Assembly (NCBI GenBank): GCA_030168595.1
Contig: CP115556.1
Coordinates: forward strand, 1,302,001-1,366,000
Direction: 5' to 3'
Length of the DNA: 64,000 nt
Source: Methanomassiliicoccales archaeon LGM-DZ1
Lineage (GTDB): Archaea; Thermoplasmatota; Thermoplasmata; Methanomassiliicoccales; Methanomethylophilaceae
The first letter of the stretch is position 1, and each line of letters starts with the position of its first letter. Made by a program: the position numbers and the translations under genes. Shown piece after piece: positions 34,918 to 42,259 of the stretch. The notes beneath the pieces are model-generated. The model was not told the DNA's origin. It saw nothing but the letters and a program-made list of their open reading frames with translations, and made no database searches.

Positions 34918-36116
34918 CCGGCAAAGCTCCGAAGGCGCCTCCGACCGCTCATGAGCTCGCCAAACGCGCCCGTGCCCGCGGAGAGCGGGCGGCGGCCGTC
35001 GACTACGACAGGCTGGCCTCCAGGACCTTCCCGGAGGACCTCACGCCCGAGCAGGCCGCCAGATGGAGCCGCCATCCCGACCGCTACGATATCGAGGGGA
35101 TCGATACCCCGGGCCGTCCGAAGCGCAATATCGGAGGCCGCAAAGGGGCCAGGGCGGCCGCCCATCGGAAGATCGCGGTCTACGGCACGAAGGACGAGGA
35201 GAGGATCGTCAGGGACACTCTGGACAGGGACTTCACCGCCGACGAGCTGAAGAAGATGGCCGGCAGGGGGATGGACGTCTACGTCCGCCCGATGGCCGGC
35301 AGAGAGGACGGCAGGACCTCCGGGAGGACCATGCAGATCGACCGGTACCGCGCCACCGAGAGGACGGTGATCCACGAGGGCATCCATGCCCTCAGGCGGA
35401 ACGACGGATCGCGCAGGGGGGCTTCCAGGTCGGTGCTCCGGTCCCGGGGGCGCATGGATGCCGATGCCAGGTCCATCGAGGAGAGCCAGACGGTAGCGGA
35501 GCAGATCGTCCGCGAGCATGGGTCCGGGACTGCGGACCCCTACTACTGGAGCGTTCCGGTGAAGGACAGGAAGACCGGGCGCTGGCGCAGCCCGACCGAT
35601 GCGGAGGCCGAGAGGATGTACCGGGAGGATGTGAAGCTCCTCTCGAAGCAGAACGACCCATCCCGGGCGGCCGATGACCTCTGGACGCAGACAAACATCT
35701 CCAGGCTCCGCCTGGGAAGGAAGCAGGCCGTGAACGCGGCGGCCGAGAGGGGCATGATCGGGCGCCGGGGCGGATCTCCCCGGAAGGCCGCGGTCAGGAA
35801 AACCGCCCCGCCGGTACGCAGATCCCCCAAGATCTCCCGCGAGGAGGAGTACCGGGACGCCATGGCGTACGCCGAGGAGGAGCGCCGCGATGAGCTCGTC
35901 AGGCAGATCATGTCCGAATACTCTGCGAAGCAGATCGCCGACAAGCTCAAGCGGTACTCCGGAGGCGACATGGGAGAGACCGCGGCGGTCTACATGAACA
36001 AGAAGCACGGCGCGGAGAAGCTCGCCGAGTACCTGGAGTACGCGAACGGGCTGGCCGAGGACCCCTCGATGCGCCGCGGATGGCTGGAGCACAGGGCGAA
36101 GGGGCGCAGGAAATGA
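34914..36116 (+). CDS. HExxH protein, putative metallopeptidase
   Basis: The 400-aa protein has TVIHEGIHALRR near residue 147, which fits the HExxH zinc-peptidase motif, followed by SIEESQTVAEQIV about 45 residues later, where a third-ligand Glu is expected. The rest is basic and partly helical. Such phage or element proteins may process structural proteins or act on the host; the substrate is unknown. Confidence 0.6.
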   Translation: MTGKAPKAPPTAHELAKRARARGERAAAVDYDRLASRTFPEDLTPEQAARWSRHPDRYDIEGIDTPGRPKRNIGGRKGARAAAHRKIAVYGTKDEERIVRDTLDRDFTADELKKMAGRGMDVYVRPMAGREDGRTSGRTMQIDRYRATERTVIHEGIHALRRNDGSRRGASRSVLRSRGRMDADARSIEESQTVAEQIVREHGSGTADPYYWSVPVKDRKTGRWRSPTDAEAERMYREDVKLLSKQNDPSRAADDLWTQTNISRLRLGRKQAVNAAAERGMIGRRGGSPRKAAVRKTAPPVRRSPKISREEEYRDAMAYAEEERRDELVRQIMSEYSAKQIADKLKRYSGGDMGETAAVYMNKKHGAEKLAEYLEYANGLAEDPSMRRGWLEHRAKGRRK

Positions 36117-36562
36117 AGGGAAGGATACGTCCGAAGAAAGAAAGAGTTGCGCCCGACACCAACATCATTGTGTCTGTTTTGAAAAGAGAGCCAACGTCTA
36201 AAGTATCGAAAAAAGCGCTCAATAAGATGAAACATCGCGACCATTTCATTCTATTGGGAACCGTGTATGATGAGATTGGGGTAAGCAAATCAAGCAGATT
36301 GAACAAAGATGAGAAAAAACGTTTCAGAAATTTTTCAGAAAAGAATCGCAGCAAGGTTATCCGGAAAGATTCAAGCAAAACGGACATTGAAAGATACAAG
36401 TCTGTCAAGGGGAACGATCGCAAAGTACTGGATGAAGCAAAGAAATCGAATGTGGACAGGATCGTCACGATGGACAAGAAATTCTCTCGCAATGATGGAA
36501 AATACGGAATCAAATTGTCCTCGCCTAGCGAATATCTGAAGAAATTCAAGAGGAAGAAGTAA
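36113..36562 (+). CDS. PIN-domain protein
   Basis: The 149-aa protein shows PDTNIIVSVLKRE near residue 15 and GNDRKVLDEAKKSNVDRIVTMDKKF near 99-123, the first and last acidic motifs of PIN ribonucleases. It is AT-rich and lysine-rich compared with its neighbours, which suggests separate acquisition. It overlaps the HExxH gene by ATGA. No typical antitoxin is adjacent, so a VapC role is open. Confidence 0.7.
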   Translation: MKGRIRPKKERVAPDTNIIVSVLKREPTSKVSKKALNKMKHRDHFILLGTVYDEIGVSKSSRLNKDEKKRFRNFSEKNRSKVIRKDSSKTDIERYKSVKGNDRKVLDEAKKSNVDRIVTMDKKFSRNDGKYGIKLSSPSEYLKKFKRKK

Positions 36563-36586
36563 ATAGTGCCGAAAGAGATAATCAAT

Positions 36587-36659
36587 CGCTCCCGCGAGGG
36601 TCCTTCGGGATTAACGTGCGAAACAGGCATGGGTGTGCGCGCCCATGTCCGCGGGAGCG
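36587..36659 (+). ncRNA. candidate three-way-junction RNA
   Basis: A 10-bp outer stem CGCTCCCGCG/CGCGGGAGCG (36587-36596, 36650-36659) encloses two hairpins. One has a C(UUCG)G tetraloop (36599-36612); the other is an 8-bp stem around CATGGG/CCCATG (36626-36649). Several pairs are G-U on the plus strand and would be A-C on the other, so the RNA would be transcribed in the plus direction. It starts 25 nt after the PIN gene. It may be a terminator, a processed RNA or an origin structure. Confidence 0.55.
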
Positions 36660-36778
36660 CCTTCATACTCATTTCTGTTTTTGCTTAGCATCTGATTGGG
36701 AAATGGATCTCCCTTATGCTGAAGTTCAGAGTTTAGCGCCTGGGTACGGAGACATCCTTTGATTGCTTTGGAGGAGTT
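36660..36778. other. intergenic, no gene seen
   Basis: About 120 bp of moderate GC between the RNA candidate and the minus-strand small ORFs. Nothing supportable was found. Confidence 0.5.
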
Positions 36779-36961
36779 TCATTTTCTCCGACCATTTTTC
36801 TTCGGGGCAAACTGTCCGTTCTTGCTGCGCGGCTGTGGCCCTTTGTCTTTGTTATTGTCTGGATGCGTGCCCTCTCTGACGAGCTTCCTTGGCTTCCTGG
36901 GCTTCGCTCCTGGCCTCCGAATCCTCGCGGGTCTCCTTCTTCCCGAAAATTGAAAACACAA
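36779..36961 (-). CDS. tentative 60-aa basic ORF
   Basis: The frame ends PRSKNGQFAPKKNGRRK and is rich in Arg, Lys and Pro, as in small DNA-binding proteins, but its start would be TTG and another frame is open in part of the same DNA. It follows the 50-aa gene on the same strand. Confidence 0.35.
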   Translation of the reverse strand: MCFQFSGRRRPARIRRPGAKPRKPRKLVREGTHPDNNKDKGPQPRSKNGQFAPKKNGRRK

Positions 36962-36970
36962 AAGACGAAA

Positions 36971-37123
36971 TCAGTTCTTGCTGGATGCGGGAGGCTTGGG
37001 ATCTTCGGAGCCGTCTTTCCCAGCGTTCTCGCCGAAGACGTCCCTCTTCCATTCGGCGAAGATCTTGTCGTACTCCTCCTTCGTTATGAGCACCGGCTTC
37101 TTCTTCACTTCGTTCCATTTCAT
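36971..37123 (-). CDS. 50-aa acidic/basic small protein
   Basis: ATG at 37123 follows GAGGAGG at an 8-nt spacing, so it is a well-placed start. The product begins MKWNEVKKKPVLITKEEYDK and ends PKPPASSKN. An AT-rich TATA-like region lies near 37165-37180. No family is recognised. Confidence 0.6.
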   Translation of the reverse strand: MKWNEVKKKPVLITKEEYDKIFAEWKRDVFGENAGKDGSEDPKPPASSKN

Positions 37124-37201
37124 CTTCCGATCCTCCTCATGTCCTCTTGATGAATTGAGGGTTTAAGGCTATATCAAAATAATGTTTCCGCTTGATCCAT
37201 A

Positions 37202-37534
37202 TCAATCCTTCGCCTCTCGATATGACCGCCACGTCGACATGCCGTCTATGCTTGGCGGGTCGTCGTGGCGGTCTCCGTTCTCTATCTCCATCAAGAGGCG
37301 GCAGACCCGCGCTCCTTCCGAGGTGACATAGTAAGAAATCGCAAGTTGATTGCCTTTGACGACCTCAGTCCTTATCCATCCCGCATCGAGGAGATCGGCG
37401 AGACGCGCCCTCCGAGCTCCGCTTGCAGGGCTCTTCTTATCGGCGATCTCATTCTGGATGATGCCTGGATTTTTGTAGATGTCCAGAAGGACATCGATGG
37501 CGTGTTTTTTGCCCAGAATGTCCCGTGGATGCAT
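37202..37534 (-). CDS. winged-helix transcriptional regulator
   Basis: The 110-aa protein has the wHTH layout KKHAIDVLLDIYKNPGIIQN, then ARRARLADLLDAGWIRTE and a beta wing. It resembles archaeal MarR/PadR-like regulators. It diverges from the right operon across a 228-bp region that contains perfect palindromes, which it may bind. Confidence 0.7.
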   Translation of the reverse strand: MHPRDILGKKHAIDVLLDIYKNPGIIQNEIADKKSPASGARRARLADLLDAGWIRTEVVKGNQLAISYYVTSEGARVCRLLMEIENGDRHDDPPSIDGMSTWRSYREAKD

Positions 37535-37579
37535 GAATTATGATGTCGGGATTCGAATTTAGGATAGATGTTCGATTAA

Positions 37580-37613
37580 CGTTATTCGTTACGTTTATTT
37601 ACCACGAATAACG
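37580..37613. promoter_or_regulatory. palindromic operator between divergent operons
   Basis: CGTTATTCGT (37580-37589) and ACGAATAACG (37604-37613) form a perfect 10-bp inverted repeat around an AT-rich tacgtttatttacc that could serve as TATA box. Likely binding site of the adjacent wHTH protein. Confidence 0.6.
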
Positions 37614-37623
37614 ATATCTGTTA

Positions 37624-37705
37624 CAGAATTGGACTTCCGAGGACAGCGGAAAAAGAATCCCATCCATGGAATCCGGGGCTTCAACGCGCATACTGTCCAA
37701 TTCTG
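37624..37705 (+). promoter_or_regulatory. long-range stem in the 5' leader of the right operon
   Basis: CAGAATTGGAC (37624-37634) pairs perfectly over 11 bp with GTCCAATTCTG (37695-37705), with an inner TTCCG/CGGAA hairpin (37635-37651). It lies 58 nt before the ATG at 37763, so it would be part of the leader RNA if transcription starts at the TATA-like sequence near 37595. Confidence 0.45.
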
Positions 37706-37762
37706 CGCCCGCCCCGGATCCCTATCCCCCGCTATCTTCGGTACAACTGGAGATGAAAGGAA

Positions 37763-38083
37763 ATGGAAACGGAATCGGACATACCTTCTGACATTCTGAA
37801 GAAGCTCCAAAGGCTGAACACGCTCGGCATCCGCCCCTACAGGGCGGACCGCGGACCGCACGGGCAGATCATCTGGTTCGTCCCGGCGGACGATCTCGTG
37901 CTTGTCGCTATGCAGAGGGCCGGCACGCCTGCCGTCGCCAAGAGCAGGGCCGGTTGGGTCTCCGCGGACCGCGTCTGCGGCGGGACCGACCTCGCGATCA
38001 GGCGCCACGGCTCCCTGTCCGAGGCCGAGGCGGAGATCGGCGGGCCCGGGGAGTACCGGACCGAGTGGGAGGCATCGGCATGA
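37763..38083 (+). CDS. hypothetical protein, first gene of the right operon
   Basis: The 106-aa protein follows an AAAGGAAATG ribosome site. It contains a beta-rich centre (QIIWFVPADDLVLVAMQ) and no recognised domain. It is coupled to the next gene by a 4-bp overlap. Confidence 0.6.
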   Translation: METESDIPSDILKKLQRLNTLGIRPYRADRGPHGQIIWFVPADDLVLVAMQRAGTPAVAKSRAGWVSADRVCGGTDLAIRRHGSLSEAEAEIGGPGEYRTEWEASA

Positions 38084-38292
38084 CGCTCGGGCCCACTGCA
38101 TTCATTCTCGAGTTCGTGAGAACCCACTCCGGCGTCACATCGAGGCAGATCTGCGATGCCTACTCCGAGCACTTGGGGCATAGATGCAACCATGCCAGCA
38201 TGACCACGAGGCTCAAGATGCTGAGCATGCAGCAGAGGATCGTTCGCGGAGGGATGCCCGGGCGTTACATCTACAGCGGGGTGAAGGAATGA
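38080..38292 (+). CDS. small winged-helix protein
   Basis: The 70-aa protein reads FILEFVRTHSGVTSRQICDAY and then MTTRLKMLSMQQRIVRGG, a compact wHTH. It may regulate the long operon in which it lies. Confidence 0.6.
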   Translation: MTLGPTAFILEFVRTHSGVTSRQICDAYSEHLGHRCNHASMTTRLKMLSMQQRIVRGGMPGRYIYSGVKE

Positions 38293-38627
38293 CCGCCGAG
38301 ACACTGGAGCCCTGGATCATGGGGGGAGATGCCCCGGTCGACATCCCTGATGCCAAACCCTGCCCGTTCTGCGGGGGCATCGCCGCGCTGCAGCCTGCAC
38401 ACGAGCGGACCGACGAGTTCGACTCGAACACGATCAGCACCGTCGACGACAGGGTGATCTTCAGTTACATGGGATGGAGCACCTACTCGCCCAACGCGCA
38501 GGATCGGAAGGACTACTACAGCAGTCCCGCAGTCAATCTCTGGCTGGTTCAGTGCAGAGATTGCGGCGCGTGCATCGGGCGCAGCTCATGGCGCGAGGCG
38601 GTCGCCGACTGGGGGGTGAGGCTTTGA
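38289..38627 (+). CDS. Lar-like zinc-ribbon protein (restriction alleviation family)
   Basis: The 112-aa protein begins with AKPCPFCGGIAALQP near residue 19 and ends with VQCRDCGACIGRSSWREAVADW. This is the pattern of Lar-type phage proteins (CPFCG ... CxxCG ... eAi..W), one member of which relieves type I restriction. Whether this copy does so is not known. Confidence 0.7.
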   Translation: MTAETLEPWIMGGDAPVDIPDAKPCPFCGGIAALQPAHERTDEFDSNTISTVDDRVIFSYMGWSTYSPNAQDRKDYYSSPAVNLWLVQCRDCGACIGRSSWREAVADWGVRL

Positions 38628-39214
38628 CGCGGATCTTCGTCGTCGACACCGAGACCACCGGACTCGACGGCGTCCCCGCCGGGGACCTGGTGCTCGACAT
38701 CGGGATCGTCCGTGCCGACACCGTCACAGGCGAGGTTCTGCCCGCCTACTCCAAAATCGTCGGCTACAACGTGGACGACTGGGACTATGCGAAGCGCAAT
38801 GCGTGGATCTTCGGCCACTCGGATCTGACCCTGGACGACGTCAGGGACGGAGTCCCTGTTTCCTGCGTCTCCGAGGATGTGCGCACGCTCCTTGCCGGCA
38901 GCATCGCCACTGCGTACAACATCCCCTTCGACTTCGGCAAATTTTTGCGCTACAGGCCCTGGGCCGTCAGCTGCCATCTCGCCCCGGACATCATGGTCGC
39001 CGCCCACAATCTCGTCGACGGGGAGTACGAGTTCGAGGATGGCTCGACGTCTTGGCCGAGGCTGGAGAAGGCATACTCGCAGCTCTGCCCGACCGACCCC
39101 GCGGGTCTGAACGGGGTCCAGAAGCACCGCGCCCTGTCCGACGCCATGGCCGCCGCCCACGTCATGCTGCGCCTGGTCAATGATGGAATCTACCCGAGGG
39201 AGGTGACGGCATGA
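38624..39214 (+). CDS. DEDDh 3'-5' exonuclease (DnaQ-like), TTG start
   Basis: The 196-aa protein has IFVVDTETTGLDG (ExoI), YNIPFDFGKF (ExoII) and HRALSDAMAAAHV (ExoIIIepsilon, H-x4-D). It starts with TTG that overlaps the lar-like stop (TTGA). It may trim DNA ends during replication of the element or degrade host DNA. Confidence 0.8.
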   Translation: MTRIFVVDTETTGLDGVPAGDLVLDIGIVRADTVTGEVLPAYSKIVGYNVDDWDYAKRNAWIFGHSDLTLDDVRDGVPVSCVSEDVRTLLAGSIATAYNIPFDFGKFLRYRPWAVSCHLAPDIMVAAHNLVDGEYEFEDGSTSWPRLEKAYSQLCPTDPAGLNGVQKHRALSDAMAAAHVMLRLVNDGIYPREVTA

Positions 39215-39291
39215 TCGGCGGGGAAGAGGCAAAGAAGATGAACGCCGAGGGCGTTGCGGAGACCATCAACGTAAAAGGAGGTGAGAAGAGA

Positions 39292-39771
39292 ATGGCAAGC
39301 GAATGGGAAGATCTGGAGAAACTGACCAAGGAGGAGCTCATCATAGAGCTCGTCAAAGAGCGCACTGCGCACCGCGAGCTCTGCAGGGGCATGAGGGAAC
39401 TGATCGGCACGCATCCTGCCGACGATGAGGGTTTCTTCATCGAGGGCGAGGGCGAGGAAGACTGGCCGGGGAAGAGGACCACGGACGGATGGGCCGAGAA
39501 GATAATCCTCTACGCGAAGAAGGAGTCCGGGGACCCGGAGTTCGATCCTTCGGATGCGATGGACTACGGGCTCAACGGATCGCAGGCCGATGAGGCCTTC
39601 GGAAGACTGGCCGGGAAGGGCATCGTCGATTGGCCGAGCGATGACCCCCGCAGCAAGAGGTTCAGCGGGATCAGCGGATATACTGCGGACGAAGTGGCCG
39701 CGATGGATCCGGAAGAGCGTGAGGAGCGCATCCGCCAGGAGAGGGAGATGGACGGCGATGGCCAAGAATAA
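39292..39771 (+). CDS. element protein A, copy 1 (MASEWEDLEKL family)
   Basis: The 159-aa form starts at ATG 39292, which follows a full AAGGAGGTGA. The frame continues upstream to ATG 39211, which overlaps the exonuclease stop, and the 27 extra codons are also conserved in copy 2 (42881-42961) with mainly third-base changes, so a 186-aa form may exist too. The N-terminus (SEWEDLEKLTKEELIIELV) is a helical pair; the middle shares GWAEKIxLY with copy 2. Function unknown. Confidence 0.6.
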   Translation: MASEWEDLEKLTKEELIIELVKERTAHRELCRGMRELIGTHPADDEGFFIEGEGEEDWPGKRTTDGWAEKIILYAKKESGDPEFDPSDAMDYGLNGSQADEAFGRLAGKGIVDWPSDDPRSKRFSGISGYTADEVAAMDPEEREERIRQEREMDGDGQE

Positions 39772-40117
39772 ATCTCCCATCAGGAAGGCCGATCCGGATT
39801 TCGAGGCCAGAAGCGCCGAGATCGAGGCGGACAGCATCAGGATCCAAGGTGAGGGGAAGTTCCGCAGGTCCGGTGTCCACCATGCCGAAAGGGCTGTAGC
39901 CGAAGGAAAGGTCAGGATAAAGATAAGGGAACCGTTGCCAAACACCGACGGAAATCCGAGAAGACCGCCCTCCGGCAGCATCCTGGAAGGCAGTAAGGCC
40001 GAGGTCCAAAGCCGCAAACTGACCGTTGCCAAATCCGGAAAGAAAGGCGAACCGGACAAGGCCGCTGCGAGCAGGGGCATATGGATCTTCGGGAAACTCA
40101 GGAGGCGGAAGGAATGA
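39758..40117 (+). CDS. element protein B, copy 1
   Basis: The 119-aa basic protein resembles the 43330 protein: IEIEAD-type acidic start, then a basic strand (VRIKIREP / IEITIRKQ), RPPSGSILE / RPPEGTVLE, and an end with GIWIFGKL / GVEIFGFF. It overlaps protein A by 14 bp and precedes the second palindromic element. Confidence 0.6.
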   Translation: MAKNKSPIRKADPDFEARSAEIEADSIRIQGEGKFRRSGVHHAERAVAEGKVRIKIREPLPNTDGNPRRPPSGSILEGSKAEVQSRKLTVAKSGKKGEPDKAAASRGIWIFGKLRRRKE

Positions 40118-40140
40118 CCGCCTCCGTCACAATTTATAAC

Positions 40141-40225
40141 TGCATCCCTTACGGGGATGCAAGAGAACACAATGGGGCCAACGAGGTTCAAATTTTTGGA
40201 CGTAGCACTCCAAATCCTCGGGGCC
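40141..40225. repeat. conserved palindromic element, copy 2
   Basis: The hairpin TGCATCCCT-TAC-GGGGATGCA (40141-40161) and following AAGAGAACAC-AATGGGGC match copy 1 at 19431. The stem has one T-G pair next to the loop. It again lies downstream of an RHH gene on the other strand. Confidence 0.6.
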
Positions 40226-40385
40226 TCTCTCCCTTTTCTTCTGCCTTCTTGTATCTCAAAACACAGAGTTCTACTCCGTGCGAAAGACTGGCGAATTCCC
40301 TCGATTCGACCTTGGATTCCAGATATGAAATTAGTTCTGGAGGCAACGCTACAGTCAGTGATTTCTTACGCGTTGTGCGTGACAT
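40188..40385 (-). CDS. RHH DNA-binding protein, module 2
   Basis: The 65-aa protein (MSRTTRKKSLTVALPPELIS...) has an RHH fold: KKSLTVALP strand, then helices ending LSHGVELCVLRYKKAEE. It diverges from the 40472 gene. The AT-rich 5' region of about 85 bp holds the palindrome at 40439. It differs in sequence from the module 1 regulator, as does the palindrome, so the two may not cross-regulate. Confidence 0.72.
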   Translation of the reverse strand: MSRTTRKKSLTVALPPELISYLESKVESREFASLSHGVELCVLRYKKAEEKGERPRGFGVLRPKI

Positions 40386-40438
40386 GCAAGAAAAATCACT
40401 GGAATTAATTATTAATATCCGCATTAGAATTGCATATA

Positions 40439-40459
40439 CATCATGCATAATGCATGATG
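40439..40459. promoter_or_regulatory. palindromic operator of RHH module 2
   Basis: CATCATGCA-taa-TGCATGATG is a perfect 9-bp inverted repeat 12 bp before the ATG at 40472, in the same place as the module 1 palindrome but with a different sequence. Confidence 0.62.
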
Positions 40460-40471
40460 GAGTGCTACAAA

Positions 40472-40828
40472 ATGACAAAATCGACAGCATCAGCGCAAGC
40501 CATGCAGGTCCCGGACGTCACCGGGTCAGTGGCCATGGAATGCCTCGGGAACCGCGCGGATCTGGTCCGCGTCGGCGTGTGGGTGAGCCCCCCGCTCTCC
40601 CTCTCGCCGGAGCAGATGAAGGGCCTGAGGGAGGAAACAGACCTCTTCCTGCGGCGGATCTACCGCATGCTCTCTGGCATTGCGGAGGAGAGGCGATCGC
40701 ATGATCACCATTGCCGAGCTGCTCCGGCTCCGGGGCGGGGACGATTTCGATGTCTACGATTCCGTCGTCGAAACGGGATTCGAGTGCGCTTACGAACAGC
40801 ACATCCCCGACAGGGACAAGCAGGATGA
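40472..40828 (+). CDS. small conserved element protein, paralogue of 19783 gene
   Basis: The first 72 residues align with the 76-aa module 1 protein (CLGNRADLVRVGVWVSPPLS, LRRIYRML). The frame then runs on for about 46 codons with Arg-rich sequence that overlaps the next gene in another frame. The natural end may have been lost; the stop at 40826-40828 is the first in frame. Confidence 0.58.
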   Translation: MTKSTASAQAMQVPDVTGSVAMECLGNRADLVRVGVWVSPPLSLSPEQMKGLREETDLFLRRIYRMLSGIAEERRSHDHHCRAAPAPGRGRFRCLRFRRRNGIRVRLRTAHPRQGQAG

Positions 40829-41114
40829 CGAGGACTACTACTACGACTTCGTCTGCGCTTGGATCCAAGAGAGGATCGCGGTCGAGAGGATCTATAAGGA
40901 TTCCGTGACCGCGGACATCTGGGGGTTCGTCGAGAAGCACATCCCCCTGTTCCGGAAGATCTCCGAACATGCTACCATCAGCTACCAGGTGCGCGGCGAT
41001 GACGACGACAGCATCACTGCGGCGATCGCGATCTGCCAATGCCTCGAGGTCGGAGATTGGCCCTGCAAGGACTACGGGCGGATCGCGAAGCTCATCGGGG
41101 AGGAATGCGCATGA
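40701..41114 (+). CDS. hypothetical acidic protein
   Basis: The 137-aa protein is rich in Asp and Glu (DKQDDEDYYYDFV, RGDDDDSIT) with about 10 Tyr. No domain is recognised. It could be a DNA mimic, but this is only suggested by charge. Confidence 0.55.
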   Translation: MITIAELLRLRGGDDFDVYDSVVETGFECAYEQHIPDRDKQDDEDYYYDFVCAWIQERIAVERIYKDSVTADIWGFVEKHIPLFRKISEHATISYQVRGDDDDSITAAIAICQCLEVGDWPCKDYGRIAKLIGEECA

Positions 41115-41389
41115 CGCCGCGCATCAGGGAGGTCCCCGAGGAGGACATCGCCGATATGGCCGTCCGGTGCGATGCCGGCGGCCGCATCCCCTCGGGGCTC
41201 TGGCTGGCGAAGACATCCGACCGCGGTGAGGTCTGGTGGATCGCCGCCGACACGACGCACGGGATGCCCATCATCGATGAGTTCCACACCCGCACCGCCG
41301 CGGAGATGTGGCTGCGCAAGACGGAGGTGTGCGACATCATCCATGAGTTCGATGTCCGCACCTGGCTCTCCGGGAAGGTGAGCGCATGA
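41111..41389 (+). CDS. hypothetical protein
   Basis: The 92-aa protein contains GEVWWIAADTTHGMPIIDEF and begins with TPRIREVPEEDI. It is coupled by 4-bp overlaps on both sides. No family is recognised. Confidence 0.5.
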   Translation: MTPRIREVPEEDIADMAVRCDAGGRIPSGLWLAKTSDRGEVWWIAADTTHGMPIIDEFHTRTAAEMWLRKTEVCDIIHEFDVRTWLSGKVSA

Positions 41390-41727
41390 TCTCCGTCGGA
41401 ATCGAGGACAGGCGCGTCTCCGTCTCCGACGGCGGCGTCCGCCTGGCGGACTTCATCGACACCCTCTCGCTTCTGCAGATCGAGATCTACCCGTCCGGCA
41501 CCGGCGGGAAGGTGACCGTCGAGGCCTGCGTCGTCATCCAGGGCAATCCCGCAGGCGTCATGAGGGCCGACGCCGACTCCGTCGGCGTCTCCGGCGATGC
41601 CTGCGACCGGGGGCTGGTAATCAGGGTCCCCTCCCAGGACGGGAAGCGGAAGCGCATCCCCTCCGGATGGCTGGGCAAGACCTTGGTCGCCCGCGACGGC
41701 AGGCTCTGCGCGGAGGGATCGGAATGA
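41386..41727 (+). CDS. hypothetical beta-rich protein
   Basis: The 113-aa protein has alternating hydrophobic residues throughout (VEACVVIQG, GLVIRVPS) and overlaps its neighbours by 4 bp. No family is recognised. Confidence 0.5.
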   Translation: MISVGIEDRRVSVSDGGVRLADFIDTLSLLQIEIYPSGTGGKVTVEACVVIQGNPAGVMRADADSVGVSGDACDRGLVIRVPSQDGKRKRIPSGWLGKTLVARDGRLCAEGSE

Positions 41728-41909
41728 CCGTGCCCTCCGTCATCAGGTGCGACTACTGCGGATGGCCCACCACCCGGGAGCATGTCTGGGGGTGGACGGT
41801 CGCCCCGGGGAAGACGCTCTGCCCCCTGTGCGCCACGATCCTCGGCTCCAAGCCCGTCGTGTGTCACCTGTACCCGCAGGATGAAACCCCGAAGGAGGCG
41901 GGACAGTGA
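41724..41909 (+). CDS. small zinc-finger protein
   Basis: The 61-aa protein has CDYCGWPTTREHVW near residue 9 and CPLCATILG near 35, a two-CxxC zinc site. Function unknown. Confidence 0.58.
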   Translation: MTVPSVIRCDYCGWPTTREHVWGWTVAPGKTLCPLCATILGSKPVVCHLYPQDETPKEAGQ

Positions 41910-42259
41910 AGCTGACGCCCGTGCAGCTCGCGGATCTGCAGGCGGTCCGCGATGCCGGCTACCATCCGCTCAAGACCCGCATCCGCCATGGGACGATGAT
42001 TGCCTACCTTTCCAGCGAGGAGATGCTGCGCATGATTGACGAGTGGATCAAGACTAAGGAACAGCCCGAGGGGCTGTTCATCTGCCAGGATTCAGGCGGC
42101 TGGTCTGTCTGCGAGGGCTACACCGGGGAGTGCTACGTCGAGTGGTTCCACTTCGAGGCATTTGCAATCCGCTGGCTGCTCTACGAGAATAACGACGATA
42201 CGGACAGCCTCCACAGGCTCGACGACAGGATGTTCGCTGCGAAGGGGGCGGCCGCATGA
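41906..42259 (+). CDS. hypothetical protein, GTG start
   Basis: GTG at 41906 overlaps the zinc-finger stop (GTGA). The 117-aa product begins MKLTPVQLADLQAVRDAGY and contains GLFICQDSGGWSVCEGYTGE. No family is recognised. Confidence 0.55.
   Translation: MKLTPVQLADLQAVRDAGYHPLKTRIRHGTMIAYLSSEEMLRMIDEWIKTKEQPEGLFICQDSGGWSVCEGYTGECYVEWFHFEAFAIRWLLYENNDDTDSLHRLDDRMFAAKGAAA

Noticed and set aside
37595-38101. 168-codon minus-strand frame
   Set aside because: It is antisense to the 37763 gene and covers the operator and leader region; no plausible start.
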